From NCBI GenBank assembly GCA_947173485.1, contig CAMWFH010000001.1:124001-188000 (forward strand): a stretch of 64,000 bases of DNA, written 5' to 3'. Origin of the DNA: an uncultured Clostridia bacterium. Its GTDB lineage: Bacteria > Bacillota > Clostridia > Oscillospirales > Oscillospiraceae. The translations under genes were made by a program, and so were the position numbers. The stretch's first letter is position 1, and each line of letters begins with the position of its first letter. Below are positions 8,565-17,383 of the stretch, in pieces. A model generated the notes under the pieces. It saw nothing but the letters and a program-made list of their open reading frames with translations. It was not told where the DNA came from and ran no database searches.

Positions 8565-9938
8565 TCAGAAGTTGGCCAGTTCATTGATGTCGGGCTTCTG
8601 CAGGATCTCCGTGATGCGGATGCCGAAGTTGTCGTCGATGACCACCACATCGCCCCGGGCGATGCACTGGCCGTTCACCAGCAGGTCCACCTGGTCGCCG
8701 GCCAGCTTGTCTAGCACCACCAGGCTCCCTTTGGAGAAGGCGATGATATCCTGGATCTTCCGGCGGGTCCGGCCGATCTCCACCGCGACCTCCAGGGAGA
8801 CGGACATGATCAGGTCCAGGTTCTCCTTCTGCTCCACCGGCAGCCGGTCCTCATCCTCCAGGGACGACATCTTCAGCGGCTTGGTGGGGATGACCTTGGG
8901 CTCCGGCGGCGGAGCGGTGGGCTTCTGCTGGGCGGGGGCATTGTTCGCCATGGCCGTAGACATGGCCGCCATCATGGCCGCCATCATGGTCCCCAGGTCT
9001 GCCGCGGTGGCAGGCTGGGCGGCGGGAGCAACGGGAGGCATCTGGGGCGCTGCCGGCGGGACTTGGGGCGCCGCCGGAGGCGGCGTCTGTACCGTTGGTG
9101 CGGGAGGCGGTGTGGGCGCTGCCGCGCCGCCGCCGCTCAGGAGCCGCTCGATCTCCTCCTGGCTCAAGGTGCCGCCAGAGGCCGCCGGCTCGGGAGCCGG
9201 GGGCGGAGGAGGCGGTGTAGGCGCTGCCGCGCCGCCGCCGTTCAGGAGCCGCTCGATCTCCTCCTGGCTCAGCGTGCCGCCGGAGGAGGCCGCGGGAGCC
9301 GGAGGCGGCGGTGTGGGGGCCGCCGCGCCGCTGATCTCCGACTCGTCCAGGCCGAAGCCCCGGACCAGCTCCTTGGCCAGCTCCACGCTCATCACGTTCA
9401 TGAACTCGCTCTCCAGCACGTTCTCGATCGAGAGCTTGAAGCTGACCACCACCACAGGTCCGGTCTCTACCGGGAAATGTTCCCGGCGGACCCGGTCCAG
9501 ATCGTCCAGCTCAAAAGACTCCGGGGTGGAGATGTTCACCATCTTCCCCAGCAGGTCGCTCAGCGCCGTGGAGGCCGCGCCCATCATCTGGTTCATCAGC
9601 TCGCAGACGGCGCTGATGCTCAGATCGTTCAGCTCGAACTCCTCGTCCGGGGTCTCTGTGCCCAGCAGGATGTCCACGATGGCCTTCACATCGCTGCGCT
9701 TGAGCATCATGATATTGCTGCCCTCCAGGCCGCAGACGTATTTGATCTCCACGCCCACGGCCGGGTCCACGTCGCCCAGCTCGAAATCCTCCGCATTGAT
9801 GACCCGCACCTTCGGCGTGGTGATGTCCACGCGGTAATTGAGCATATTGGAGACCGCCGTGGCGGAGGAACCCAGGCTGATATTCATGACCTCCCCGACG
9901 GCGTCTATCGCCATCGGGCTCAAAATGTTCTCTACCAT
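8565..9938 (-). CDS. fliY: Flagellar switch protein and CheY-P phosphatase FliY with two internal CheY-docking-like peptides
   Basis: This is a 457-residue fusion of a CheC-like phosphatase domain (about 1-200), a long Pro/Ala linker (about 204-355) and a FliN/SpoA domain (about 370-457). Both phosphatase centres are intact: D12/E16/N19/P42 and S109/E113/N116/P139. The linker has two copies of LSQEEIERLL (residues 223-232 and 258-267), very like the FliM/FliY N-terminal CheY-binding peptide (LSQxEIDALL), which is missing from this protein's own N-terminus. An AAGGAG SD, overlapping the end of fliM, favours the ATG; a TTG 18 bases upstream overlaps the fliM stop and is less likely. Confidence 0.94.
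   Translation of the reverse strand: MVENILSPMAIDAVGEVMNISLGSSATAVSNMLNYRVDITTPKVRVINAEDFELGDVDPAVGVEIKYVCGLEGSNIMMLKRSDVKAIVDILLGTETPDEEFELNDLSISAVCELMNQMMGAASTALSDLLGKMVNISTPESFELDDLDRVRREHFPVETGPVVVVSFKLSIENVLESEFMNVMSVELAKELVRGFGLDESEISGAAAPTPPPPAPAASSGGTLSQEEIERLLNGGGAAAPTPPPPPPAPEPAASGGTLSQEEIERLLSGGGAAAPTPPPAPTVQTPPPAAPQVPPAAPQMPPVAPAAQPATAADLGTMMAAMMAAMSTAMANNAPAQQKPTAPPPEPKVIPTKPLKMSSLEDEDRLPVEQKENLDLIMSVSLEVAVEIGRTRRKIQDIIAFSKGSLVVLDKLAGDQVDLLVNGQCIARGDVVVIDDNFGIRITEILQKPDINELANF
9102..9281 (-). repeat. In-frame tandem duplication in the fliY linker (105-bp period)
   Basis: Two copies of about 75 bp lie 105 bp apart, which is 35 codons. Each encodes GGTLSQEEIERLL followed by N/S, then GGGAAAPTPPP. 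The copies differ at several bases, yet the ten-residue LSQ...LL core is identical, so the peptide rather than the DNA may be under selection. The flanking Pro/Ala sequence is looser. Confidence 0.85.
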
Positions 9939-9952
9939 CAGGCTTCGCTCCT

Positions 9953-10942
9953 TCAAGTTTTAATATAGGTCTCGTTGATCTTCACGGCCATCTGCTTGTT
10001 GTAGATGCCCATGCGTCCGTCGAACCATCGCCGGCCCCCGATATTCAGATAGACCAGGGCGTCCTTGGGCCGGCTGATGTCCACCACATCTCCCACGTTC
10101 AGATGGTAGAGGTCGCTGAGCAGCAGCCTTGTCCGGGCCAGCTCCGCCACGATCTCCAGGTCGCTCTCCCGGAGGGAGCCGAAGATCTCATCCGATTTGT
10201 CCTCCGAGGCAGAGGCATGGCGGGTGGTGATCTTGCTGATCTCGCTGAAGATGTTGGTCAGCATGACCCCCGGCAGGCACAGGTTCATCCGGCCGGAGCA
10301 GTTGGGGAACTTGATGGTCATGCCTACCAGCACCACCGTCTCCTCGAAGCCGATCAGCTGCACCAGGGTGGGGTTCACCTCTGTCCGCACATATTCAAAT
10401 TGCAGCGTGATGTAGTTCTCCCAGCTGCCTCCCATCAGAGCGATCAGATCCCGGATGATGTCCTCATACATATTCAGCTCCAAGTCTGTCAGCTTATACT
10501 CCGACGGCAGGTTGGGGTCCGGCGCGCCCTCGCCGCCCATCAGACGGTCCAGCATGGTCAGGACGATCGCCGTATCCATATGGACCAAGATCGGGTTCTC
10601 CTCCTGGAGCTTTTCCATATCGATCTTGGCCAAGGCCAGCACATCGCTCTCGGTGAGAGCGTTGGAGAACTCATAGTAGCGCTGCTCCTCGATGGACTCC
10701 ACCTGGATCTCACAGGTGGCATGGAGCCGGGCGTTGATCCGGGAATTGATGACCCGGGCGTAGCCTTCAAAGATGCTGTTGAGCATCTTGATCCGCTCTT
10801 TGGTAAATTTCCGGGGACTGTAAAAGTCGTATTTCTTATACTTTTTCTCCGGCTCCTTAGCCGGCGTGTCCAAATTCATCTCGCCGCTCCTGGCCGCGTT
10901 CAACAGAGCGTCGATCTGACTTTGCGACAATACTTCTGCCAT
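9953..10942 (-). CDS. fliM: Flagellar motor switch protein FliM
   Basis: This is a 329-residue C-ring protein. The N-terminal CheY-P docking peptide is LSQSQIDALLNAA, with Gln where Glu is usual (LSQxEIDALL). The middle is a CheC-like domain (about 45-230) and the C-terminus a SpoA/FliN domain with DVVDISRP. It follows motB by 48 bases; the fliL gene usually found here is absent. Its TGA stop is part of the fliY SD region. Confidence 0.95.
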   Translation of the reverse strand: MAEVLSQSQIDALLNAARSGEMNLDTPAKEPEKKYKKYDFYSPRKFTKERIKMLNSIFEGYARVINSRINARLHATCEIQVESIEEQRYYEFSNALTESDVLALAKIDMEKLQEENPILVHMDTAIVLTMLDRLMGGEGAPDPNLPSEYKLTDLELNMYEDIIRDLIALMGGSWENYITLQFEYVRTEVNPTLVQLIGFEETVVLVGMTIKFPNCSGRMNLCLPGVMLTNIFSEISKITTRHASASEDKSDEIFGSLRESDLEIVAELARTRLLLSDLYHLNVGDVVDISRPKDALVYLNIGGRRWFDGRMGIYNKQMAVKINETYIKT

Positions 10943-10990
10943 GCGTTCTCACCCCAGTACAGAATTCTAAACGTCCCGTTGTGGAACGCC

Positions 10991-11899
10991 TCAAGACGGC
11001 CGTTTGGCCCCCGGGAAGCCTAGGTTCTTCATCCCTGACACACCTACCACGTTCATGCCGGGGCGCTCCGCGCCGCCGGGGGTGCCCATATTGAAATCGC
11101 CCGGCTTCTCCTGGCCGCTGGTGGTATAGTACTCCTGGATCGAGCTGCCCATCAGATCCTCCACGTTCAGCCCGGAGATCACCATCTCCACCCGCCGGTT
11201 CTTGGCCCGGCTCTCCGCTGTCTCGTTGGAGGAGATCGGACGCCACTGGCCGTAGCCCTCAACGATCAAGCGGGCCGGGTCCACATCCGAGTTGGCCTGG
11301 ACATAGCAGGTCACCGCGGTGGCTCGATTGCTGGCCAGGAACCGGTCGCCGGTGATGGTGTTCTCCCGGTCGGCCCGGGCCTGGGCCGTGTGGCCCTGGA
11401 TTCGGATCTCATCGATATAGGGGGCGGCCTCATTGAGGGCGGGGATGAACTCGTCCAGGATCTGCCGGCCCGCCGGCAGCAGCTCATAGCTGTCGCCGCC
11501 GAAAAAGACCGAGTCGTTGAAGGAGATGAACACGAACCCATCTCCCTTGTTGACAGAGACCGCCGGGCTGCCGCTGAGATCGCTGCTCATATCCGATGCC
11601 ATGCTGGCCAAAACGGCGTACAGCTCCTCGATGGCCTCGTCTACTTCCTCCTGCTCCATGGCCGGCAGGCCGCCGCCGCCATCCTCCGCCTTGTTGTCGC
11701 CATCGGGGCCCCGGGGCTCCTCGTCGGTGCTGACCAGGGCGTTCTTATTGAAGCTCTGGACGATGACCATCCACTTCTCCTTGTCGATATTGGACATGGA
11801 GTACAGCAGCACGAAAAAGCACAGCAACAGTGTCACCAGGTCGCCGTATGTATCCATCCAGTTGGCGCCGCCGCCGCTGGATCTCTTTTTTAACGCCAT
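10991..11899 (-). CDS. motB: Flagellar stator protein MotB
   Basis: This 302-residue stator subunit has a single membrane helix near the N-terminus, with the proton-path aspartate D20 (YGDLVTLLLCFFVLLYSM). The C-terminal half is an OmpA-like peptidoglycan-binding domain (IQGHTAQ followed by SNRATAVTCYV and ESRAKNRRVEMVI). A linker of about 60 acidic and Gly-rich residues precedes it. The tail after the OmpA fold is about 45 residues longer than I would expect. It is paired with motA 13 bases upstream. Confidence 0.93.
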   Translation of the reverse strand: MALKKRSSGGGANWMDTYGDLVTLLLCFFVLLYSMSNIDKEKWMVIVQSFNKNALVSTDEEPRGPDGDNKAEDGGGGLPAMEQEEVDEAIEELYAVLASMASDMSSDLSGSPAVSVNKGDGFVFISFNDSVFFGGDSYELLPAGRQILDEFIPALNEAAPYIDEIRIQGHTAQARADRENTITGDRFLASNRATAVTCYVQANSDVDPARLIVEGYGQWRPISSNETAESRAKNRRVEMVISGLNVEDLMGSSIQEYYTTSGQEKPGDFNMGTPGGAERPGMNVVGVSGMKNLGFPGAKRPS

Positions 11900-11912
11900 A
11901 TCGTCCTCCTTA

Positions 11913-12752
11913 TCAGGCCGCCTTCTCCTTCTTGCCCTTGCCGCCGCCGGCTCCGCCGGCCTCGTCGCTCCGCTTCTTCTGCTCCATGAAGGTCATCAGC
12001 TTCTCCCGGAGGAACTTGGGGTTGGCCCCGGACTGGATGGACATGATGCCCTCCACGATGATCAGCTTGCACAATGTCTCCTCAGCGTCCCGCTCCCGCA
12101 GCTGCTTGGCGATGGGGCCGAAGATCATATGGGCCATGATACAGCCGTACAGGGTGGTCACCAGGGCGGTGGCCATGGCGGGGCCCAGGTTGCCGCCGCC
12201 GCTCTCCACGTCCATGGCTTTCAGCATGTTGATCAGGCCCACCAGCGTACCTACCATACCGAAAGCAGGCGCCTTTGACGAGCCCTCCTCATACATCCCC
12301 GCGATGGCGTCGTGCCGGTCCGCAGACTGCTCGATCTCGTTCATCATGATCTCCCGGACCTGGTCGGCGTCGTTGTTGTCCACGATCAGCATGATGCACT
12401 GCTTGAAGAATGGATCTGACTGCTGGTTGCCCTGCTCTTCCAGGGCCAGCAGGCCGTTCTTCCGGGCGATCTGGGCCAGCTCCACCAGCTGGTCGATGAT
12501 CCCCACCGGGTTGTACTTCTTAGTGTTCATCATGATACCGATGTGCTTGGGAATCGCCGCCAGCTTGCTGGGGGGGAAGGAGGCGATCAGCACCATGATG
12601 GTACATCCAACGGTGATGAACACGCTGGGGCCGTCGATGAAGTTGCCCAGCTGCTCCACAATGAATTTGATCCCATCACTGGTGTCCATGATCATACCGA
12701 TGACCATGATGACGACAGCGCCTACGAAACCGATGATATAGGTAATATTCAT
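11913..12752 (-). CDS. motA: Flagellar stator protein MotA
   Basis: This is a 279-residue proton-channel subunit with four membrane helices: two near the N-terminus and two after residue 150. The family signature is visible in GTLVGLINMLKAM and in the GPAMATALVTTLYGCIMAHM segment. The cytosolic loop contains charged residues (IARKNGLLALEEQ) for contact with FliG. The C-terminus is Lys/Gly-rich. It lies between flbD and motB. The 130-bp gap upstream shows no convincing promoter. Confidence 0.94.
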   Translation of the reverse strand: MNITYIIGFVGAVVIMVIGMIMDTSDGIKFIVEQLGNFIDGPSVFITVGCTIMVLIASFPPSKLAAIPKHIGIMMNTKKYNPVGIIDQLVELAQIARKNGLLALEEQGNQQSDPFFKQCIMLIVDNNDADQVREIMMNEIEQSADRHDAIAGMYEEGSSKAPAFGMVGTLVGLINMLKAMDVESGGGNLGPAMATALVTTLYGCIMAHMIFGPIAKQLRERDAEETLCKLIIVEGIMSIQSGANPKFLREKLMTFMEQKKRSDEAGGAGGGKGKKEKAA

Positions 12753-12882
12753 AGCTTACACCACATCCGTTTTATTCCCTGGCCGGGAGATTTATCTGTT
12801 TATGAGGAAGGTGCGTCTGAAGCAGGCCGAAGCGGCCGGTGTCTCTCAAACGCGTCCTGGGTCTTCTGAGTTCTCTTGGGCT

Positions 12883-13098
12883 CTACCGTTTGTCCACGAT
12901 GGCGATCTGCCGGCGGATATCCATCACCTTGGCGGTATATTCCGCGATCTTTTCTATGATCTCCTCCGGCGTTTCCTTCACGATGTAATACTCCCGGTTG
13001 CTCATGACGATCTTGCTCTCCGGGATCATCTCGATGCACTGGATGCGCTGATGGTTCAATAAGAATTTCTCGTCGTTGCGCTTGGTCAGAACGATCAT
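12883..13098 (-). CDS. flbD: FlbD-family flagellar protein (small)
   Basis: This 71-residue protein begins MIVLTKRNDEKFLLNHQRI and contains PESKIVMSNREYYIVKET, the pattern of the FlbD family encoded between flgE and motA/fliL in many Firmicutes. It carries no known catalytic motif; the family is linked to flagellar assembly or swarming. The gene order (flgE, flbD, motA, motB) supports the call. Confidence 0.88.
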   Translation of the reverse strand: MIVLTKRNDEKFLLNHQRIQCIEMIPESKIVMSNREYYIVKETPEEIIEKIAEYTAKVMDIRRQIAIVDKR

Positions 13099-13173
13099 AT
13101 CCGCTCTCCTTCTCTCCTGCCGCCCTCCCCCGGCTGGCCGGGGGAGGGCCTAAGAGACTATCCGCTGGTCCGC

Positions 13174-14523
13174 TTACCGCTTCATGTTGACGAGCTCCTC
13201 CAGCATGGAGTCCGTCACGGTGATGATACGGGTGTTGGCCTGGTAGCCGCGCTGGGTGGTGATCATTTCCGAGAACTCGGTGGCGACATCGGTGGAGGAC
13301 GCCTCCAGACCGCCGTTGCGGATCTCACCGTTGCCGCCGGCCATGATGGCATCGTTGACATTTTCCGCCGCCAGCTTGTTGTTGATGTACTTCCCTTCCA
13401 GAACGCCCTTGAATACGCTGACACGCACATCGCCAGAGCCCGCCAGAGCGGAGTAATACGGACCGCCCAAGTGGGTCAGACCTTCGGAACATTCCGGGGT
13501 AGCGATTGCGATATAGCCCACGACCACCGTCTGTTTGGTCATCTTGTTGATGCCCAGGATGCAGCCGTCCGCGCCGACCTGCATACTCTCCAGGGCTACG
13601 CATTTATCCTGGCTGTTCGGGATGGGGATAACATTTTCAGGACGTGTGTTGCCGCCAGCTCCGCCGCCACCAGTCGCACCAGGGAGCGTGTAGGTGGTCT
13701 CTTCAGGCAGATTGGTGTCCTCCAACCCATTTGCCGCAGCATTGAACAACGTTGTCACATCGATGTTCGTGCGGCTGGTATCCCCAGTAGCATCCGCTTC
13801 CGGTGTAGGGGCCAGGATGGGATAGACCGCTTGCCCTTCATCCCAAAGGGACACTTTCTCACCGTTCACAGTGATGATACCGCCATTTCCGTTCGCCGTT
13901 CCGCCTGTTCCACCGGCGGCAGCTGCTTCTGTCGGAGCGACAGCCGACAACGGCAGACGCAGAGGCACCAGTTCTGTACTGACGACCGTCGGGTTCAGGA
14001 TGTCAATTCCTCTTTCGCGTGCCTCCTCCTTCTCATCATCGCTCGCATTAGGATTATAATCCGGGTTCTGCACCGTAGCAAAGCCATAGACCACATTGCC
14101 GTAGCCGTCCACCACATAGCCGTTGGGGTCCACGTTGAAGTCGCCCACACGGGTCAGGTTCAGCTTGGAAAAATCATCGCTGGTGCGGATCTCCAGGTCC
14201 GGCGTGCCCACCATATAGAACCCCTCGCCGTCGATAAAGGCATCCATCTGGTAGCCGGTGGGGGCGTAGGTCGCGCTGGCCATGTTCAGGTCGATGGACC
14301 CCACGGTAGCGCCGTAGCCGATCTGGGAGGGCGTGATACCGCCGGACTGGTCCACCACGCCGTTGCTGCCGGAGCGGGAGGTGGTGTAGAGGCTCTCCTG
14401 GAACACCATCCGCTGGGCCTTGTAGCCGTTGGTGTTGACGTTCGCCACATTGTTGCCGATCACGTTCAGCTTGGTCATGTGGGCTTTCAGGCCGTTGATG
14501 GCCGAATACATTGCACCTGTCAT
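13174..14523 (-). CDS. flgE: Flagellar hook protein FlgE
   Basis: This 449-residue hook subunit has conserved termini: N-terminal AMYSAINGLKAHMTKL and GNNVANVNTNGYKAQR, C-terminal SEMITTQRGYQANTRIIT followed by DSMLEELVNMKR. The middle (roughly residues 150-300) is a variable surface domain with Gly/Thr/Asn-rich composition and clearly AT-richer codon use than the ends. I prefer the ATG that gives MTGAMYSAI, with an AAAAGGAG SD 13 bases upstream; a start 33 bases earlier lacks an SD. It is exported before the FliK/FlhB switch. Confidence 0.94.
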   Translation of the reverse strand: MTGAMYSAINGLKAHMTKLNVIGNNVANVNTNGYKAQRMVFQESLYTTSRSGSNGVVDQSGGITPSQIGYGATVGSIDLNMASATYAPTGYQMDAFIDGEGFYMVGTPDLEIRTSDDFSKLNLTRVGDFNVDPNGYVVDGYGNVVYGFATVQNPDYNPNASDDEKEEARERGIDILNPTVVSTELVPLRLPLSAVAPTEAAAAGGTGGTANGNGGIITVNGEKVSLWDEGQAVYPILAPTPEADATGDTSRTNIDVTTLFNAAANGLEDTNLPEETTYTLPGATGGGGAGGNTRPENVIPIPNSQDKCVALESMQVGADGCILGINKMTKQTVVVGYIAIATPECSEGLTHLGGPYYSALAGSGDVRVSVFKGVLEGKYINNKLAAENVNDAIMAGGNGEIRNGGLEASSTDVATEFSEMITTQRGYQANTRIITVTDSMLEELVNMKR

Positions 14524-14649
14524 GTAACTCTCTGTACTCCTTTTCTTGCCAGTCATTCACCGCTCACGCGGCAAGTTCCCTGTGACGCGCCGCCGGTCCC
14601 CCGTCAGTCGGGCGGGGGACCCGAGCATCCAAAAAGGTCCTGCTCTTTC

Positions 14650-15015
14650 TTATTTCAGAAGCACGGCGCCGTCTATGTTGGTAAAAATGTTCTCCTCCAT
14701 CTCCTCCTGGGACATGGTGGTGATCACCCGCCCGTGGGGGACGTTGATGATGAAGGCTCTGGTGGCATCGAAGGCCAGGATATTGGTAGCGCCCTTGGCC
14801 TGGGCCTTCTCTACCGAGCTGGCCAGCTGGCCCATCAGCGCCGGGGTCACCTCGATGCCCCGCTCCTCGGCCCTGGTCATGGCGTGCTTGGAAAACGCGA
14901 TGCCCGCCCGCTGGCTCGCCAGCATCTCTCCGAACTTCCCTGGCCGGGCCCGCTGCACGCTCTGGACGGGGGACACGCCCGCTACGGGGGAGATCTTCTC
15001 GATCCGGTCGATCAT
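14650..15015 (-). CDS. TIGR02530-family flagellar operon protein
   Basis: This is a 121-residue protein of the small family encoded between flgD and flgE in Firmicutes. The family pattern is visible: FSKHAMTRAEERGIEVTPAL, an AKGATNILAFDATRAFIINV segment, and ENIFTNIDGAVLLK at the end. The molecular role is unknown. The start is ATG, directly after an in-frame GTG; SD spacing (GGAGG then 8 bases) favours the ATG. Confidence 0.87.
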   Translation of the reverse strand: MIDRIEKISPVAGVSPVQSVQRARPGKFGEMLASQRAGIAFSKHAMTRAEERGIEVTPALMGQLASSVEKAQAKGATNILAFDATRAFIINVPHGRVITTMSQEEMEENIFTNIDGAVLLK

Positions 15016-15046
15016 CACTTTTCCCTCCTTTCCTGGCGCTCACAGG

Positions 15047-15688
15047 TCAGACCTTCGGGGTCTCCTTATCGTCTGTCTGCTCCTTGTTCTCCTCGTCCTT
15101 GTTCTCCTCATCCTTGCCGGTGCCCTCGGGCTTCTCCGTCTTCTCCGGCAGATGGCCCACGGCCATGATGCTGGTGAGCAGATAGCTCTTGCCGTTGTCC
15201 AGGAAGATCACGGGCTCGCCGTCGTAGTAGCCGGTGGCGGTCACGGTGCCGTAGATCTCCTTGACCTTGGCGTCCTGCCCCTCGCCCTCCAGCACGCCCA
15301 CGGTCACTTCCTTCCCCACCAGGGAGGCGGAATAGGTCATGGTGGACATAGTGGTCATCTGGCTGGTCAGCGTCTCCACCTGGGTGGTCACACTGGTCAG
15401 GGCCTGCATCACGCTCATCTGGAGCAGCTGGTTCATCATATCGCTGGGGTCCGCCTGGTTGTCGATGGTCTGGTTCTGGAGCTGGGTGACCATCAGCATC
15501 AGCATATCGTTGAAATCCAGGGTGTTCTTGGCGGTCCTGGTGTTCTTGTTCGTGGGCTTCTCCACCTGGTCGATGGGGATCACGCCGCTGGAGCTGCCCT
15601 GCTTGCTGGTCCGGCTCGCCGCCGCTGTGGCCAGCGCGGTGCTGGCCCGGGCCGCCAGATCGAAGCCGCCGAAAATATCGTCTGCCAT
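15047..15688 (-). CDS. flgD: Hook-cap scaffolding protein FlgD
   Basis: This 213-residue hook-capping protein has the N-terminal export and cap region with the conserved LMLMVTQLQNQTIDNQADPS block (residues ~66-85) and QMSVMQALTSV. A small beta domain follows (SASLVGKEVTV), then an acidic Lys/Glu tail (about 183-213). The chosen ATG follows an AAAGGAAA SD and gives MADDIFGG; the longer frame overlaps fliK. It is short for FlgD, as in other Firmicutes. Confidence 0.9.
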   Translation of the reverse strand: MADDIFGGFDLAARASTALATAAASRTSKQGSSSGVIPIDQVEKPTNKNTRTAKNTLDFNDMLMLMVTQLQNQTIDNQADPSDMMNQLLQMSVMQALTSVTTQVETLTSQMTTMSTMTYSASLVGKEVTVGVLEGEGQDAKVKEIYGTVTATGYYDGEPVIFLDNGKSYLLTSIMAVGHLPEKTEKPEGTGKDEENKDEENKEQTDDKETPKV

Positions 15689-15710
15689 AAGTACTATTTC
15701 CTTTCCGTTA

Positions 15711-16790
15711 TCAGCCGCCCAACAGGCCCAGCCGCAGCTGCTGGAGGAAGTCCTCACCGTTCTCCTGCTGCTCCTGCTGTTCCCGAGGCGCCTGGCGCCC
15801 GTGGTGCTGCCCCCGTCCATCGGGGTCCGCCTGCTGGAAGGGATGCTGCTGGGAGGATTGGGCCTCCTGCCGGACCTCTACCTTCACCTGCTCCTGGCCT
15901 AAGCCCTGTAACGCGTGGGCCAGTCCGTCCAGATGCTCGCTCAGCACGTTGGCCGCCTTGCCGCTCACTGCGTGGAGGACCACCTGCAAAGCGCCCTCGC
16001 CGGTCCGGGTCATCTCCACCGTCAGGGGGCCCAGGTTATCGGGGTTCAGCCGGATCTCGATCCGCTCGCTGCCCGCGTCCAGCTCCTTTTGGATGGTCTT
16101 GGCCAGCTTGGCTTCCAACTCCACGTCCTGGGTATCCAGCTCGTAGGTCTCGCCCACCTTCACCGGCGCGCTCTCCACCTCTTGGAACAGGGGCTCCCGC
16201 TCTACGGTGACTTCGCCCTTGACCGGTCCGGCCTCATCGTCCTGGTCCGTCTCCGGCCGCTCGATCCGGCTCTGCGCCTTCACGTTCTCCACCGGCGCGG
16301 CCTCCTGGTCCATGATCTCCACGTCCACGGCCTCCGCCGCCTCCGGCTGGACCGGCTCCTCAGACACCGCTGTCTCGGCCTCCGGCTGCTGGACGATCTC
16401 TTCCGGCAGGACCTCGGCCTCGACGGCCATCTCCGCCTGGACCACCGGCGCGGCCTCCGCCACGATCTCCGGGATCTCCTCCACTACGATCTCCTCCGCC
16501 GGCTGGATGTTCTGCTGGAACACCACTGCCAGATCCAGCGCGCTGTAAGCCGCCTGGAGCCGGTTGGGATCGGCCGGATCCTCCTCGTCCTGGATTCCGC
16601 CCTTGGGGGCCTCCTCCTTCTGGACGCCCTCGGTCTTGTCCTGTCCCTCCGCATCCTCGGGTCTCGCCTGCTTCAGCATATCCTGAAAGCTGCCGGCCTT
16701 CTCTCCCCCGTCGGCGTTCACCTGGGGCAGGGACACGCTGCCGGCCATCATGGCCATCTGCTGGAGCAGGATGCTCTGTACTGCGTTCAC
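15711..16790 (-). CDS. fliK: Hook-length control protein FliK
   Basis: This is a 359-residue ruler protein. The first two thirds are a low-complexity Glu/Ala/Val/Pro-rich region that acts as the flexible ruler in this family. The C-terminal domain (about 215-305) has the Flg_hook signature ERIEIRLNPDNLGPLTVEM, which contacts FlhB. The tail after residue 305 is Gln-rich. The start overlaps the previous gene by four bases (ATGA). The gene order (fliJ, unknown, fliK, flgD) supports the call. Confidence 0.9.
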   Translation of the reverse strand: MNAVQSILLQQMAMMAGSVSLPQVNADGGEKAGSFQDMLKQARPEDAEGQDKTEGVQKEEAPKGGIQDEEDPADPNRLQAAYSALDLAVVFQQNIQPAEEIVVEEIPEIVAEAAPVVQAEMAVEAEVLPEEIVQQPEAETAVSEEPVQPEAAEAVDVEIMDQEAAPVENVKAQSRIERPETDQDDEAGPVKGEVTVEREPLFQEVESAPVKVGETYELDTQDVELEAKLAKTIQKELDAGSERIEIRLNPDNLGPLTVEMTRTGEGALQVVLHAVSGKAANVLSEHLDGLAHALQGLGQEQVKVEVRQEAQSSQQHPFQQADPDGRGQHHGRQAPREQQEQQENGEDFLQQLRLGLLGG

Positions 16791-17311
16791 ACATTCACCT
16801 CCTTACCTTCGTTCTCCGGCTCTCCGCGGTCCTCTCCGCCGGAGCCGCCGCTCCTGATGGTACCATAAACAGCGAGATCTAGCAAGTCATTCTGGATCTT
16901 TCTCGCCTGCCGATCTTTTCCTTCCCTGTCCTGGATACCATCGATCCGCTCCCGGTCCTCGTCCTGGCCTTCCGTCAGCTCCTCCGCTGTCCGGGCCTTG
17001 GTCACAGTGGACGCCGCCCGCAGCACCAGCAGCAGCTCCGCCGGGATCTCCCGGCCATCATCGCCCCGGAGCTTGTCGATCCGCAGCTCCCGGAGCTGGT
17101 CCAGGGCCGACTTCTGCTGGTCCTTCCGGGGATCGGTCAGGGCCATCAGGGCATCCTCTGCCGCCGCCTTCTTCTCCGCTTCCCTGCGCTCCTTGTCCTT
17201 GGTCAGCATCAGCGCCGTCATGTCCCGGAAAAAGCTGCCGTCATAGACCGACTGCAGGATCTCCTCCCGCCGCTCACCTCCCAGACGGAAGGTGACATCG
17301 CCTACGTTCAT
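16787..17311 (-). CDS. Unknown hydrophilic protein in the fliJ-fliK gap
   Basis: I do not recognise this 174-residue protein. It occupies the place of ylxF/motE in Bacillus, but it has no membrane helix and is strongly charged (Glu, Asp, Arg, Lys). Residues ~50-75 look helical (AEKKAAAEDALMALTDPRKD) and residues ~85-110 contain a Leu/Arg-rich helix (ALDQLRELRIDKL). The ATG has a GGGAGGTG SD; an upstream in-frame ATG (11 codons earlier) is less well placed. It is coupled to fliK by a four-base overlap, so a role in export or hook control is plausible but unproven. Confidence 0.7.
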   Translation of the reverse strand: MNVGDVTFRLGGERREEILQSVYDGSFFRDMTALMLTKDKERREAEKKAAAEDALMALTDPRKDQQKSALDQLRELRIDKLRGDDGREIPAELLLVLRAASTVTKARTAEELTEGQDEDRERIDGIQDREGKDRQARKIQNDLLDLAVYGTIRSGGSGGEDRGEPENEGKEVNV

Positions 17312-17383
17312 CTCTTCACCTCCCTTCTCTGCTCCCCCTTTCAAAAGGATCTATATTTGAGAACGTCCCCGATGGGACGGATC

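Noticed and set aside
9102..9281. CRISPR-like repeat
   Set aside because: There are only two copies, in frame inside fliY, with no spacers or cas genes; this is a protein-level duplication. No CRISPR array is seen anywhere in the window.
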